A stretch of DNA of 64,000 bases from Psychrosphaera haliotis (GTDB lineage Bacteria > Pseudomonadota > Gammaproteobacteria > Enterobacterales > Alteromonadaceae), in contig NZ_WOCD01000003.1 of the NCBI RefSeq assembly GCF_009728465.1, forward strand, positions 434,001 to 498,000, in the 5' to 3' direction. Under the pieces are notes generated by a model. The model was not told where the DNA came from and did no database searches. It was given only the letters and a program-made list of their open reading frames with translations. The translations under genes were made by a program, and so were the position numbers. This document shows positions 38,072-48,903 of the stretch, in pieces. Positions within the stretch are counted from its first letter, which is position 1. Every line of letters starts with the position of its first letter.

Positions 38072-40092
38072 CTAAGAATTTTTAATCAACTGCCTTTGAA
38101 GTTTCTGAACTTGATCTCTTAGCTCTGCTGCTTTCTCAAATTCTAAGTTTTTGGCTGCTTCCATCATTTGTGCCTCAACGGCTTTAATGTCTTTGCCAAT
38201 TTCTATCGGCGACTTAGTTTGATAATCAGCTAGACCTTCTGCTACTAAAATACGCTGTGCAGCATTGGCTGTCTTTTTAGACTCACCAACGTCCATGATA
38301 TCGCCAATACGCTTAACAATGCCTTTAGGTGTAATTCCGTGCTTCTCATTGTGAGCTTCTTGTATTGCTCTACGACGTTCAGTCTCATCGATGGCTTTTC
38401 GCATCGACTTAGTAATACGGTCTCCATAAAGTATCGCTTGACCTCGCACGTTTCTCGCAGCTCGGCCAATGGTCTGTATCAAAGAGCGATCACTTCGTAA
38501 GAAACCTTCTTTATCAGCATCTAAAATAGCCACCAACGAAACTTCAGGCATATCTAGGCCTTCTCTAAGTAAGTTGATCCCTACCAACACATCAAACTTA
38601 CCAGCTCTTAAGTCTCTGATAATTTCAATTCTTTCAACCGTATCAATATCACTATGTAAATAACGAACCTTGATATCATGATCAGATAAGTAATCGGTTA
38701 AATCCTCAGCCATGCGTTTTGTTAGCGTTGTAACTAATACACGCTCATTTACCGCCACACGTTTATGAATCTCAGACATCAAATCATCAACTTGCGTTGC
38801 AATTGGCCTAACCTCAATTAGTGGGTCAAGTAAACCCGTTGGACGAATAACCTGTTGTGCCACTTCGCCATCGCTTCTTTCAATTTCATGGTTGCCAGGT
38901 GTCGCTGATATATAAATAGTCTGTGGCGCTAAACGCTCAAACTCTTCAAACTTAAGCGGCCTATTATCCATCGCAGATGGCAATCTAAAGCCGTACTCAA
39001 CAAGGTTTGACTTACGAGAGCGATCGCCTTTATACATAGCGCCAATTTGAGATACCGTTACATGTGACTCATCAATGATAAGCAACCCGTCAGCTGGAAA
39101 ATAATCTATCAAGGTTGGTGGTGGAGCACCAGGATCGCGATTTGACAAATACCTTGAGTAGTTTTCAATACCCGAGCAATACCCAAGCTCTTGCATCATC
39201 TCAATATCAAATAACGTTCTTTGGCTAATTCGTTGTTCTTCGATTAGTTTATTGTTGTCTTTAAGCTGCTTTTTGCGCTCTCTCAACTCATCTTTAATAT
39301 GATCAATAGCCTTAAGAATTTTCTCTCGTGGTGTTACATAGTGTGTTTTTGGAAATATTGTCGCCCGTGTAATTTGACGTTCTAACGCACCTGTAAGCGG
39401 ATCAAATTGGGTGATGCGCTCAATTTCTTCATCAAATAGCTCAACTCTAACGGCAAACTTATCGGAGTCAGCCGGGTAAATGTCAATAACATCGCCTCTA
39501 ACACGATAACAACCACGCTGAAAATCAACGTCATTACGAGTATATTGTAGCTCTGCTAGTCGTCTTAGAATTTGACGTTGGTCAACCATATCGCCTTCAC
39601 GAAGATGCAAAAGCATTTTCATATAAGACTCAGGATCACCAAGTCCATAAATTGCCGATACTGAGGCAATAATGATTACGTCACGGCGCTCCATTAATGC
39701 TTTTGTAGCAGATAAACGCATTTGCTCAATATGCTCATTTATAGATGCATCTTTTTCTATAACGTATCCGTGGAAGCAACGTAGGCTTCTGGCTGATAAT
39801 AATCGTAATAAGAAACAAAATACTCAACGGCATTGTCAGGGAAAAAGTCCTTCATTTCGCCATAAAGCTGCGCAGCTAATGTTTTGTTGTGTGCCATTAT
39901 TAATGTAGGACGCGATACGTTGCGAATAACATTGGCCATGGTAAAAGTTTTACCGGTACCAGTAGCACCTAACAAGGTTTGATAGGCAAGACCGTCTTCA
40001 AGCCCTTCTGTTAGCTGCTTTATTGCCGTTGGCTGATCGCCACTTGGCTCATATTCACTAACTAACTTAAATGGCTTTTCTAGCTTTTCCAT
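38072..40092 (-). CDS. uvrB: Excinuclease ABC subunit B, interrupted by one frameshift
   Basis: DNA-damage verification helicase of nucleotide excision repair. The N-terminal 111 residues (ATG at 40092, Walker A GATGTGKT, beta-hairpin [11 protein letters not shown]) end at a stop near 39757. The remainder is in another frame, starting upstream of [14 protein letters not shown]. Adding one A to the plus-strand AA at 39761-39762 restores the expected [17 protein letters not shown]. The remaining helicase motifs ([29 protein letters not shown]) and the C-terminal UVR domain are intact. The start codon overlaps the stop of the upstream MATE gene (TAATG). Given how essential and conserved uvrB is, the break looks like a sequence error. 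Confidence 0.93.
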
Positions 40093-41461
40093 TACGACTG
40101 CTCCGCTATCACTTTGTTACTTTCAATTGAAGTCTCTAGGGTACGAACAAACCACCGATAAGCGATCAAAGCGGTAAACAGATTACCAATCACTCCACCT
40201 ACAAATAATCCTATTAAGCCAAAAAAGTGAGAACCTAAATAAGCAAACGGCACAAAAAAGACAAATAAGCGAATAACAGAGAGCACTAAAGCAAACATAG
40301 GTTTATGTAACGCATTAAATGAAGAGTTGGTTAAGATAATAATGCCTTGTAAGCCATAGCCTAGGGGCATAGTCCAAATAAACAGTTTAATAACGAACAT
40401 CACCTCTGGATCATCTTTACCAAAGGCAAAAGCAATGACGCCAGCCAATAAACAAAGCGCCAAATAAATAACGAGCTGGCATATCATCACAAATTTAGTG
40501 GTTTTTTTGTATGCCTCAAAAACTCTGTCCCATTGATTAGCGCCAAAGTTTTGTGAAATAAAAGGCGGTAACGTCATGGACAACGCCAAAACGACTAAGC
40601 TCGCAATACTTTCTATTCTAGAGCCAACGCCAAAACCGGCTACAGCTGCAGTGCCGTAAGTAGCCACGATAGCTGTTAAAACGGCCATCGCGATCGGTGT
40701 TAACATGTTTGCACCCGCGGCAGGTAAGCCAATCTTTAAAATCTTTCTACCTATAGTGATGAGTTCACTGAATTTAACTAGTTGTGAGGCTATCAACTTT
40801 TTCCTAACCGTTAGGATATAAATAATAATTAATAAGCCAATTCCCCAAGAGACAACACTTGCTATTGCAGCGCCTTGGATCCCTAACGCCGGTACCGGGC
40901 CAAAACCAAAAATAAGAATGGGGTCGAGGATGGCATTGATGAGTCCAGTACCACCCATTAACATGCTGGGCGTTTTAGTATCGCCATTCGCTCTTAATAT
41001 AGAGTTACCAATCATAGGTAACATAAGAAACACGGAACCAATATACCAAACATCCATATATTCATGAATTAACGGCATTAAGTCTTGAGTCGCACCGAGT
41101 GCAGAAAAAATGATATCGGTAAGGTTGTACATTACAACTGCTAGCATAATCACTAATATAAAGGATAATATTAGCGCACCCTGCCCGTCTGCTTTTGACT
41201 CTTCTTTATTACCACTGCCGTTTGCCTTCGCGACAATTGCCGATGTACCTATCCCTAAACCAATAGCCAAACTAATAATCGTAAAGGTTACCGGAAAAGT
41301 AAAACTGATAGCCGCTAATGGTTCCGTTCCTAATAAACCAATAAAAAAGGTGTCTACAAGATTGAATGACATTAATAAAATCATGCCGTACATAACTTGT
41401 TTGGTCATTTTTTTAAAGTTGGAGCGATTGGACCCGTAAGTAAATTTTGAGAAGAAGACAT
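40092..41461 (-). CDS. MATE-family multidrug efflux transporter, probable frameshift near the start
   Basis: Cation-coupled efflux protein with 12 membrane helices. The uninterrupted frame (from 41408, 438 residues) lacks the usual start. In the neighbouring frame, the ATG at 41461 gives the family-typical opening [13 protein letters not shown], which joins the main frame at [10 protein letters not shown] if one base is added to the run of seven T at 41408-41414. The rest carries the MATE pattern ([33 protein letters not shown]). Its stop codon overlaps the uvrB start by one base, implying coupled transcription. Confidence 0.88.
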
Positions 41462-41815
41462 AAATCCCACACAGTTATAAACAAGGACTGTATTCTAGAG
41501 AATGTTTGGTCAAGGTTCACGTAATAATGAGTCTTAATTGATCTTTATTTAAACTCGTAGATTTTTAGTATCAGATTTCGGTATATATCAAGAAATATTT
41601 TTCTTTTTGTAATAAATATACTGCTATTGTACACAGCTATAATCCGTTTCCTGAGTGCAGCGATTAAAAATCAAACCAAGCAGTCAAAAAAACACAAAAC
41701 ACACTTAACCAATTGTTTTAATTAAATATTATAAAAAATAACAAAAAACCACAAAGAACCTATTGACACCCGAATCTACTGGCCTACGAGATTATATTAC
41801 AATATAACTCACAGA

Positions 41816-41840
41816 GTTATCCACAGAAACAGTGGATAAC
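41816..41840. promoter_or_regulatory. Inverted pair of DnaA boxes
   Basis: GTTATCCAC (41816-41824) and GTGGATAAC (41832-41840) form perfect 9-bp arms around 7 bases. The left element extends to the consensus DnaA box TTATCCACA, and the right, read on the minus strand, is TTATCCACT (8 of 9). Flanking AT-rich DNA is present, but there are too few boxes and no gidA, mioC or dnaA neighbours to call this oriC. Confidence 0.5.
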
Positions 41841-42006
41841 AAGCTACAGACCTTGTATTTATTAAGATCAGGATCCTCGCCACTTGCTTAGTTCAATTTT
41901 TGTACCAATCAAGCTTGCTTTTTATGCTTTTCCCGCTGAAGAAATTTATAACTGCTCAATCCGTGTGCAAACAGACATAAATCTTGAATTTCACTACAAA
42001 ATAAGG

Positions 42007-42035
42007 TTGACAGTAAAGGGTCCTGTAATTAACAT
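42007..42035 (+). promoter_or_regulatory. Sigma70 promoter of the tRNA-Asn genes
   Basis: TTGACA (42007-42012), a 17-base spacer and TAACAT (42030-42035), followed by a GC-rich discriminator (GCGCCCC) as in stringently controlled stable-RNA promoters. The first tRNA starts about 43 bases downstream. Confidence 0.75.
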
Positions 42036-42078
42036 TGCGCCCCGTTGTTGAGCAGTATTTGCTAAATGACGTTGTAGT

Positions 42079-42155
42079 TCCCCCTTAGCTCAGTTGGTTA
42101 GAGCGACGGACTGTTAATCCGCAGGTCCCCCGTTCGAGTCGGGGAGGGGGAGCCA
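42079..42155 (+). tRNA. tRNA-Asn (GTT), copy 1
   Basis: 77-base cloverleaf: acceptor TCCCCCT with AGGGGGA, D-arm AGCTCAGTTGGTTAGAGC, anticodon loop CTGTTAA (GTT), T-arm CCCCG-TTCGAGT-CGGGG, and an encoded CCA. Identical to the next two copies. Confidence 0.97.
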
Positions 42156-42191
42156 CTTTAGTATTACACCTAGTAATACATTTTATGAAAT

Positions 42192-42268
42192 TCCCCCTTA
42201 GCTCAGTTGGTTAGAGCGACGGACTGTTAATCCGCAGGTCCCCCGTTCGAGTCGGGGAGGGGGAGCCA
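42192..42268 (+). tRNA. tRNA-Asn (GTT), copy 2
   Basis: Same 77 bases as copy 1, 36 bases downstream. The spacers differ from each other, so only the tRNA is conserved. Confidence 0.97.
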
Positions 42269-42290
42269 TTTCATAAGTCAATTTTATTGT

Positions 42291-42367
42291 TCCCCCTTAG
42301 CTCAGTTGGTTAGAGCGACGGACTGTTAATCCGCAGGTCCCCCGTTCGAGTCGGGGAGGGGGAGCCA
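42291..42367 (+). tRNA. tRNA-Asn (GTT), copy 3
   Basis: Third identical copy, 22 bases after copy 2, with encoded CCA. The lapD-like gene begins 168 bases downstream; no clear T-tailed hairpin lies between. Confidence 0.97.
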
Positions 42368-42535
42368 ATAAAATATAATTCCTACTAAAAACGCCCTCTT
42401 CTTTTACTTCTAATTTGTTTATTTAACATAACTTTTCTGATTTAATACGTCTAAATATTGATCTTTGAATTTCATTATTAATTCCAATGCTATTCTTATA
42501 TCTATTACAAAACATTTTTCAGCAAAGGAGAACGC

Positions 42536-44464
42536 ATGAATAAGCTGAGAAGCCTGCTTTTCATTCAGTTTATGAGCGGCTTATTTATAGGACTAATTTT
42601 AGTCTTGCTTGGTACTTTCATGACATCAGCTCTAATAGAGCAGCAACAGATTGAAAATACAAAACTTATTCAAGTTCTTGCAGATAGCAATGTAACCGGC
42701 GATCCAAAAGTTTTATCAAAACAAATTAAAGACGCTGTCGAGTTAGACCTTCTTCAAATAACTAACCAAGAAGGCAACCAACTTTATAATTTTGAACAAA
42801 ACAAAAGTAAGCAACCCGTTCTTGTAACATTACTCCGCCAAGCTGACCTTTATACCAAACCTCGAACGGTAGCGACCAACAGCGGCAACCTAATTATTAA
42901 ATTTCACTCAAATTACTCAGCGGTTTTAACTCCTCTGTATGACGTGTTTTTAGGTCTTTTGTTTTTACCCATTATTATCATTTAGTTAGCTTCGGTTTAT
43001 TTAAGTCATTCATAAAAAACACCTTTAGTAAGACATCCGATGTACTTGCCGACTTAGTCACAAAAATAACAAACAACAAACACTAGATGGCAAAAGCGAC
43101 TTTAATAAACTTCCGTTACAATTTGGTTCAACAATTTCAGCGTTAAAACGCTTGGGTAAGTTCGTAAACAATACATTAAGTGAGTTTGAAAAGTCCGCGT
43201 CTGAACTGAAGATTGAAGCATTCAAAGACAGCTTAACTGACCTTCCGAATCGACCCGATTTGTAGAGTACTTTGAATCAGAAATAATAAACTCTGACAAA
43301 AACACACCATTTGGTGTTTTAGCGCTGCTGCGTGCAACAGAGCTGCAACATATTAACCAGTCTAAAGGTTACCAAGAAGGTGATAAATATATAAAAGGTC
43401 TTTCCGAAATTTTAGAGAAAGTAGTGCACACCTATAACGGTGCCAGTATTTATCGCTTAAACGGATCTGATTTCGGAATAATTGTACCTAATATTACAAT
43501 TAAAGAAGCTGACGTAATGGCACAAAACATTCACTCTAGGTTAAATGAGTATATGCGTGCCTCCGAACTGTCAGCTATTGGCAGCATGGGTATAGTCAGT
43601 TATGGAAAAGACAAACCTTTAGGTGAGCTGTTAGCGGCCGCCGATACAGCAATTAGTTTAGCTCAAACAAAACATGTTAATGCATGGCATATTCAAAAGG
43701 ACTCCAACTTACAGCAAAACTCAACCTCTGCTTTTGGCAATCAAAATTGGCGAAACATTATTGATGATGTGATCAAGCAATCTAGCGTAACGCTTCTGTT
43801 CCAACCAATAAATGCCGCTAATCGAAGTAGTAAAGCTTATACGGAAGTCTATTCACGATTTAAATTAGAAGATGGCCAAGTCCTACCAACGGCCTCATTT
43901 TTAGCAATGGCGGAAAAGCTTAACCGTGTTGTTGATATTGATCGCATGATCATAGAGAAAGTATTTGACGTAATTAAAACAAAGAACATGGCTGACAAGT
44001 TTTTTGGCATCAACATATCACCAACATCTGCTCACGACGATCAGTTTATGATCTGGCTAGAACGTAGATTATTAAAAGAAGCAAACCTAGCCACTAAGCT
44101 TATTTTTGAAATTTCAGAATACGGTCTTCAACAAAATGTAAACTCGTCACGTCGTTTCATTGATATGCTTCATAGAGCCGGCTCACGTGTCACTGTAGAA
44201 AAATTTGGTGTTGGTATAACGTCATTTAAATTTTTCCAAGAATTAAAACCAGACTTTATAAAGTTAGACGGTAGCTACACTCGAGATATCGCTGATCAGA
44301 AAAACAATCAATATTTCATTCGTATGATCGTCGATTTGTCGCATCGAATTGGTGTAAATGTTTTAGCGGAATGTGTAGAAACACAGGAAGAAAAACATGT
44401 TTTAGAGAAGTTATTTGTTGATGGTTGCCAAGGTTATTATATTGGCAAGCCAGCAGCTCTTTAA
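42536..44464 (+). CDS. LapD-like degenerate GGDEF-EAL c-di-GMP receptor, three frameshifts
   Basis: Inner-membrane c-di-GMP receptor, about 643 residues once reconstructed, close to LapD. The first frame (strong AAGGAG site) encodes an N-terminal helix (FIQFMSGLFIGLILVLLGTF) and a periplasmic LapD_MoxY_N-like domain, and stops at 42985. Single missing bases in the T-run 42981-42983, the A-rich 43072-43076 and the C-run 43254-43256 restore a continuous HAMP region, GGDEF domain (DSLTDLPNRPRFVEYFE) and EAL domain. Both signatures are degenerate: NGSDF replaces GGDEF, TEVYSRF replaces EALLR and VEKFGVG replaces DDFG. It should therefore bind rather than turn over c-di-GMP. No LapG protease or adhesin gene is nearby. 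A strong terminator follows. Confidence 0.82.
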
Positions 44465-44488
44465 ACGTTCACTCTAATTCATTCCATT

Positions 44489-44515
44489 AAAGCGTCATTT
44501 TTGACGCTTTTTTTT
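44489..44515 (+). terminator. Intrinsic terminator of the lapD-like gene
   Basis: AAAGCGTCA (44489-44497) and TGACGCTTT (44502-44510) form a perfect stem with a four-T loop and an eight-T tail. It separates the lapD-like gene from rnfA. Confidence 0.95.
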
Positions 44516-44605
44516 ATTAAATCGAAATATCCTTACAGTTCGTATGTTGTTAAAAGGAACATAAAAAAGGATAATGTAAAGATTGTTAATCTATAGCTGA
44601 AACTT

Positions 44606-45187
44606 ATGACCGAATACTTCTTGTTACTCATCAGTACTGTGCTCGTCAATAACTTTGTACTAGTGAAGTTTCTTGGGCTTTGTCCGTTTATGGGCGTTTC
44701 AAGTAAAATTGAAACGGCACTTGGAATGGCAATGGCCACGACCTTCGTTTTAACATTGGCATCTATGAGTAGCTATTTAATTAACACTTATATCCTTCAA
44801 CCTCTTGAATTAGAGTTTCTAAGAACCATCGCCTTTATTTTAGTTATTGCCGTTGTTGTTCAATTTACCGAAATGGTTGTCCATAAAACCAGTCCAAAGC
44901 TGTATCGCTTGTTAGGTATCTTTTTACCATTGATCACAACAAACTGCGCTGTACTTGGTGTAGCCCTATTAAATGTGAACGCTGAACATAACTTTGCAGA
45001 GTCCATCGTATATGGTTTTGGTGCTGCCGTTGGTTTCTCATTAGTATTAATACTGTTTGCGGCGATGCGCGAAACGTCTAGCAGCTGCGGACGTGCCTCA
45101 CCTTTTAAAGGTTCAGCTATTGCCATGGTCACAGCAGGTTTAATGTCATTAGCATTTTTAGGATTTGCAGGGTTGGTATCGTTTTAA
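44606..45187 (+). CDS. rnfA: Rnf electron transport complex subunit RnfA, with an internal scrambled stretch
   Basis: Integral membrane subunit of the ion-translocating ferredoxin:NAD+ oxidoreductase (Rnf/Rsx), 193 residues with six helices. The start ([24 protein letters not shown]) and end match the family. The usual RERLAVADVPAPFKG reads [15 protein letters not shown] here. Removing one A from 45072-45074 and adding one base near 45097-45099 restores [15 protein letters not shown], so two compensating indels scramble about residues 157-164 without closing the frame. Its last base is the first base of rnfB. Confidence 0.93.
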   Translation: MTEYFLLLISTVLVNNFVLVKFLGLCPFMGVSSKIETALGMAMATTFVLTLASMSSYLINTYILQPLELEFLRTIAFILVIAVVVQFTEMVVHKTSPKLYRLLGIFLPLITTNCAVLGVALLNVNAEHNFAESIVYGFGAAVGFSLVLILFAAMRETSSSCGRASPFKGSAIAMVTAGLMSLAFLGFAGLVSF

Positions 45188-45742
45188 TGGACATTTTATT
45201 TTACGCTCTCATCGCACTTGCTGTACTGGCCATAATATTTGGTGCACTTCTTGGTTACGCGTCTGAGCGCTTTAAAGTAGAGGCAGATCCACTCGTGATC
45301 AGCTTAATTATTTATTGCCGCAAACCCAATGTGGCCAATGCGGTTATCCTGGTTGTAAGCCTTACGCTGAAGCTATCGCAAATGGGGACGAAATCAATAA
45401 ATGTCCTCCTGGCGGTGAAGCAACAATTAAAAACATCGCAGACTTAATGGGCGTTGATGCAAAGCCGTTAGATGAAGCTCATGGCGAAGAAGATGTTAAA
45501 AAAGTAGCTTATATTCGCGAAGATGAGTGTATTGGCTGTACTAAGTGTATTCAAGCTTGCCCTGTTGATGCCATTGTGGGCGCATCGAAGTAATGCATAC
45601 CGTAATTGTTGATGAATGTACTGGTTGTGATTTATGCGTAGAGCCTTGCCCGGTTGACTGTATTGATATGGTCCCAGTTAAAGCACCAACTACGCACTGG
45701 AAGTGGAATCAGCCACTAATCCCAGTTAAAAACGTTCAGTAA
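45187..45742 (+). CDS. rnfB: Rnf complex Fe-S subunit RnfB, two frameshifts
   Basis: Membrane-anchored ferredoxin-like subunit. An N-terminal helix is followed by the Fe-S motif [15 protein letters not shown]...CPPGG and two 4Fe-4S motifs ([12 protein letters not shown] and [12 protein letters not shown]). A missing G after 45297 ([17 protein letters not shown]) and a missing G after 45590 ([16 protein letters not shown]) break the frame. Correcting both gives about 185 residues ending NVQ at 45742, near the usual length. The true C-terminus is uncertain because another indel cannot be excluded near the stop. Confidence 0.9.
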
Positions 45743-45780
45743 TTAGAATTGAAGAAATTAACGTTGAGAAAGGTTTCATT

Positions 45781-47833
45781 TTGCAATCCGAATTAAGTCT
45801 ATTAGAACAAATTAAACTCGAAAAAATCTGGGATTTTCCAGGTGGCATTCACCCGAGTGAGAAAAAGGATTTATCTAACCAGGCTCCTATTGCAAACTTG
45901 CCCGTTAGTAAGCGATATTACGTGCCCGTAAAACAACATATTGGCTCCGTTGATGACATCATCGTATCAATCGGTGATAGCGTATTAGAAAATCAACCGC
46001 TAACATCAAGCAACCTAACAATGACGGTTCCCGTTTTCACTCTCCTATTTCTGGAAAAGTGGTAGCAATTGCTCCTCATGTTTCAGCGCATCCATCTGCA
46101 CAACCTGAACTAACCATTATTATTGACGCAGACAGCGAACAAGTTTCTGCTCCATTAACCCCAATGACGAATTGGCAGGACAAAGACAAAGTTGAGTTAA
46201 CAGAGCAACTTAAAGTGATGGGCTTAAGTGGTATGGGCGGAGCTGGTTTCCCAACCCATATAAAATGTTTCCATCAAAACCAATCGACCTGTTGATTTTA
46301 AATGGGGTGGAATGTGAACCTTACATAACATCAGACGATACTTTAATGCGTTATTTCTCAAAGGAAATAGTCCAAGGCGCAGAAATACTTCAACATATTG
46401 TATCGGCCAAAGTATGTATTATTGGTATTGAAGACAACAAACCTGACGCCATCAAAGCGCTCAAAGCGGCCACTAAAGATATTGCAAACATTAACGTTAG
46501 AGTCGTCCCCACTAAGTACCCTTCTGGCGGCGAAAAACAGCTCATTCAATTGTTAACTGGATTGCAAGTTCCAAGTGGTGGCATTCCAGCGGACCTCGGT
46601 ATTGTAATGCAAAACGTTGGTACAGCCTTTGCCGTTAAAGAAGCAATCATAGACGGAAAGCCATTAACCAAACGTGTTGTTACTATTACTGGCGAAACCT
46701 TAAAAAGCCCTCAAAACGTATGGGCAAAACTAGGTACACCAACCCAAGACTTACTTGACTTTGCTGGCCATACTCCAGAAAAGCAACAACGTATAATTAT
46801 GGGCGGCCCAATGATGGGCTTTTCAATTTTAGATGCGTCTACACCTGTTGTGAAAACCACCAACTGCATTCTTGCGCCATCAGCAAAAAAACTTCCTCCA
46901 CAAGGCGATGAACAAGCCTGTATTCGTTGTGGACTTTGTGCTGATGCCTGTCCTGCTGAATTACTTCCGCAGCAGTTGCAATGGTTTGCTAAAGCCAAAG
47001 ATCACGACAAATTGTCAGAATACAACTTATTTGACTGCATTGAGTGTGGGGCCTGCGCGTATGTTTGCCCTAGTCAAATCCCACTTGTTCAGTATTACCG
47101 AACGAGCAAAGCGGAAATCCGCGAAATTGAGCAGGAAAAAATTAAATCCGAAAAAGCTCGGGTGAGATTTGAACAACGTCAAGAAAGGCTTGAGCGCGAA
47201 AAACAAGAGCGACTTGCAAAACATAAAGCCTCCGCTGAAAAACGAGCAAAAGCACTCGAGAAAGACACCAGTGCAAAAGACAAGATTGCAGCAGCGTTAG
47301 CACGAGCTAAAGCGAAAAAACAAGCAAGTTCTGATGAATCAAATGACTCAGTTAGTAAGTCAAATACCACAACAAGCTCTGATTCAACGCCAGCAACAAA
47401 ACCAGCGAATGCCGCCAAAGATAAAGTGGCTGAAGCAATAGCGAGAGCAAAAGCTAAAAAAGCAGCCAAAGAGCAACAAGAGAGCGCTGAAATACAGGCA
47501 GACAAAAAAGCACAACCAGTTGAAGCAGAAACAACCTCGACTGAATCTGTCTCCACTGCTGAGCAAGAGCGAAAAGCCAAAGTAGCCGCGGCGATTGCCA
47601 GAGCAAAACAAAAACGTGAAGAAGCAAAAGCGGCATCACAAGAAAAAACTACCGAAGCTGAAACTAAGACTAATGAGCCTGAAGCTAAGAGTAGTGAGCC
47701 TCAAGCTAAGATAGAACCGCAGATTGGTTCTGAGCCTGAAGAAGAAACTCCGCTTACTGCAGAGCAAATTCGTAAACAAAAAGTAGCCGCAGCCATTGCT
47801 AAAGCTAAAGCCAAAAAAGCGAAGAGTGAATAA
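45781..47833 (+). CDS. rnfC: Rnf complex subunit RnfC, two frameshifts, long Ala/Lys-rich tail
   Basis: NADH- and FMN-binding peripheral subunit. A TTG start at 45781 has GAGAAAGG about eight bases upstream and leads into the family opening KIWDFPGGIHPSE. Breaks occur near 46036-46040 (TVPV|HSPISGKVVAIAPH) and in the A-run 46262-46265 (GFPTHIK|MFPSKPIDLLILNG). The rest is intact, including NGVECEPYIT, the glycine-rich FMN/NADH region and two 4Fe-4S motifs (CIRCGLCADACP, CIECGACAYVCP). From about 47100 a 240-residue tail is rich in Ala/Lys/Glu/Gln and repeats units such as VAEAIARAKAKKA and VAAAIARAKQKRE four or five times, as in RsxC of enterics. Confidence 0.9.
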
Positions 47834-47836
47834 TCC

Positions 47837-48898
47837 ATGAGCGTATTTTCTAGCATCTTTAAAAGCTCCCCTCATGGAGCGATGGGCATGACAACTAATC
47901 AGGTTATGCGCATGGTCTGTTATGCCACTATTCCTGGATTCATTACTCAATTGTATTTTTACGGCTGGGGAACATTGGTTCAGTTAGTACTTTGTATTGG
48001 TGTTGCAGTGTTAAGTGAGGCTATCGTTCTTAGCCTCAGAGAAAAGAGGATCAGACGCACCTTATCGGATGGGTCAGCGGTATTAACAGGCTTACTATTG
48101 GCACTAAGTATTCCGCCTCTAGCACCTTGGTGGGTTAGCGTTATCGGTGTTGCTTTCGCTATTATTATAGTAAAGCAGTTATATGGCGGATTAGGTTTTA
48201 ACTTGTTTAATCCTGCAATGGCCGGTTATGTTGTACTGTTAATTTCTTTTCCAGTGGCTATGACTAGCTGGCAACCTATTCAGCCGATGCTTATGCATAC
48301 ATTGTCTCTTGCAGACACAGCTTACGTAATCTTTACTGGTTATAGCATTGAAGGTTACAACTTACAGCAGCTCAGCATGCTAGTTGACGGCACAACGATG
48401 GCGACGCCATTAGATCAATTCAAAACCGCACTAGCGCAACAACAAACCGTATCTGAAATACTTTCATTACCTATTTATGGCGAATATGGAGGAATTGGTT
48501 CGCAATGGGTGAACGCAGCTTACTTACTTGGCGGGCTATTTCTTTTACAAAGAGGCATAATCCGTTGGCACATTCCCTTAGGCATGATTGCCAGTCTGTT
48601 TGTTTTAACTGTTATTGCATCAGCCACCGGAGCTGATACCACCTACCCTCCAGTACAACAACTGTTTACTGGCGCTGTCATGTTTGGTGCATTTTTTATA
48701 GCCACAGATCCTGTTTCAGCCTCTACAACACCAAAAGGACGCATCATATTTGGTGCACTAATTGGTGCTCTTATATTTATGATAAGACAATGGGGTGGAT
48801 ACCCAGACGGTATAGCATTTGCCGTGCTACTCGCTAATATGTGTGTGCCGCTTATAGACCACTACACACAGCCTAAAGTTTATGGTCATAAAAGGTAG
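47837..48898 (+). CDS. rnfD: Rnf complex membrane subunit RnfD
   Basis: Integral membrane flavoprotein, 353 residues, intact. It has about ten helices and typical segments (GLGFNLFNPAMAGYVVLLISFP; TGAVMFGAFFIATDPVSAS; YPDGIAFAVLLANM). The DGTTMATPL stretch carries the threonine expected to hold covalent FMN. It starts three bases after rnfC. Confidence 0.95.
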   Translation: MSVFSSIFKSSPHGAMGMTTNQVMRMVCYATIPGFITQLYFYGWGTLVQLVLCIGVAVLSEAIVLSLREKRIRRTLSDGSAVLTGLLLALSIPPLAPWWVSVIGVAFAIIIVKQLYGGLGFNLFNPAMAGYVVLLISFPVAMTSWQPIQPMLMHTLSLADTAYVIFTGYSIEGYNLQQLSMLVDGTTMATPLDQFKTALAQQQTVSEILSLPIYGEYGGIGSQWVNAAYLLGGLFLLQRGIIRWHIPLGMIASLFVLTVIASATGADTTYPPVQQLFTGAVMFGAFFIATDPVSASTTPKGRIIFGALIGALIFMIRQWGGYPDGIAFAVLLANMCVPLIDHYTQPKVYGHKR

Positions 48899-48903
48899 CC
48901 ATC

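Larger units (their letters stand above)
41462..42078. other. 617-bp intergenic region, AT-rich, with DnaA-box pair and tRNA promoter
   Basis: No convincing reading frame exists between the MATE start and the first tRNA-Asn. The stretch 41690-41760 is strongly AT-rich. At 41816-41840 are two inverted DnaA-box-like sequences. Two GATC sites follow near 41866-41875. A near-consensus promoter for the tRNA genes is at 42007-42035. Otherwise I see nothing assignable. Confidence 0.6.

Noticed and set aside
41462..41520. LexA (SOS) box ahead of the MATE-uvrB genes
   Set aside because: CTGT and ACAG elements are present but not at the 8-base spacing of a CTGT-N8-ACAG operator.
41763..41840. Chromosomal replication origin (oriC)
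   Set aside because: Only two DnaA boxes and no gidA/mnmG, mioC or dnaA neighbours. Kept as a DnaA-box pair only.
47027..47950. Long minus-strand frames opposite the rnfC tail
   Set aside because: They arise from the repetitive Ala/Lys codons of rnfC and have no protein-like features of their own.
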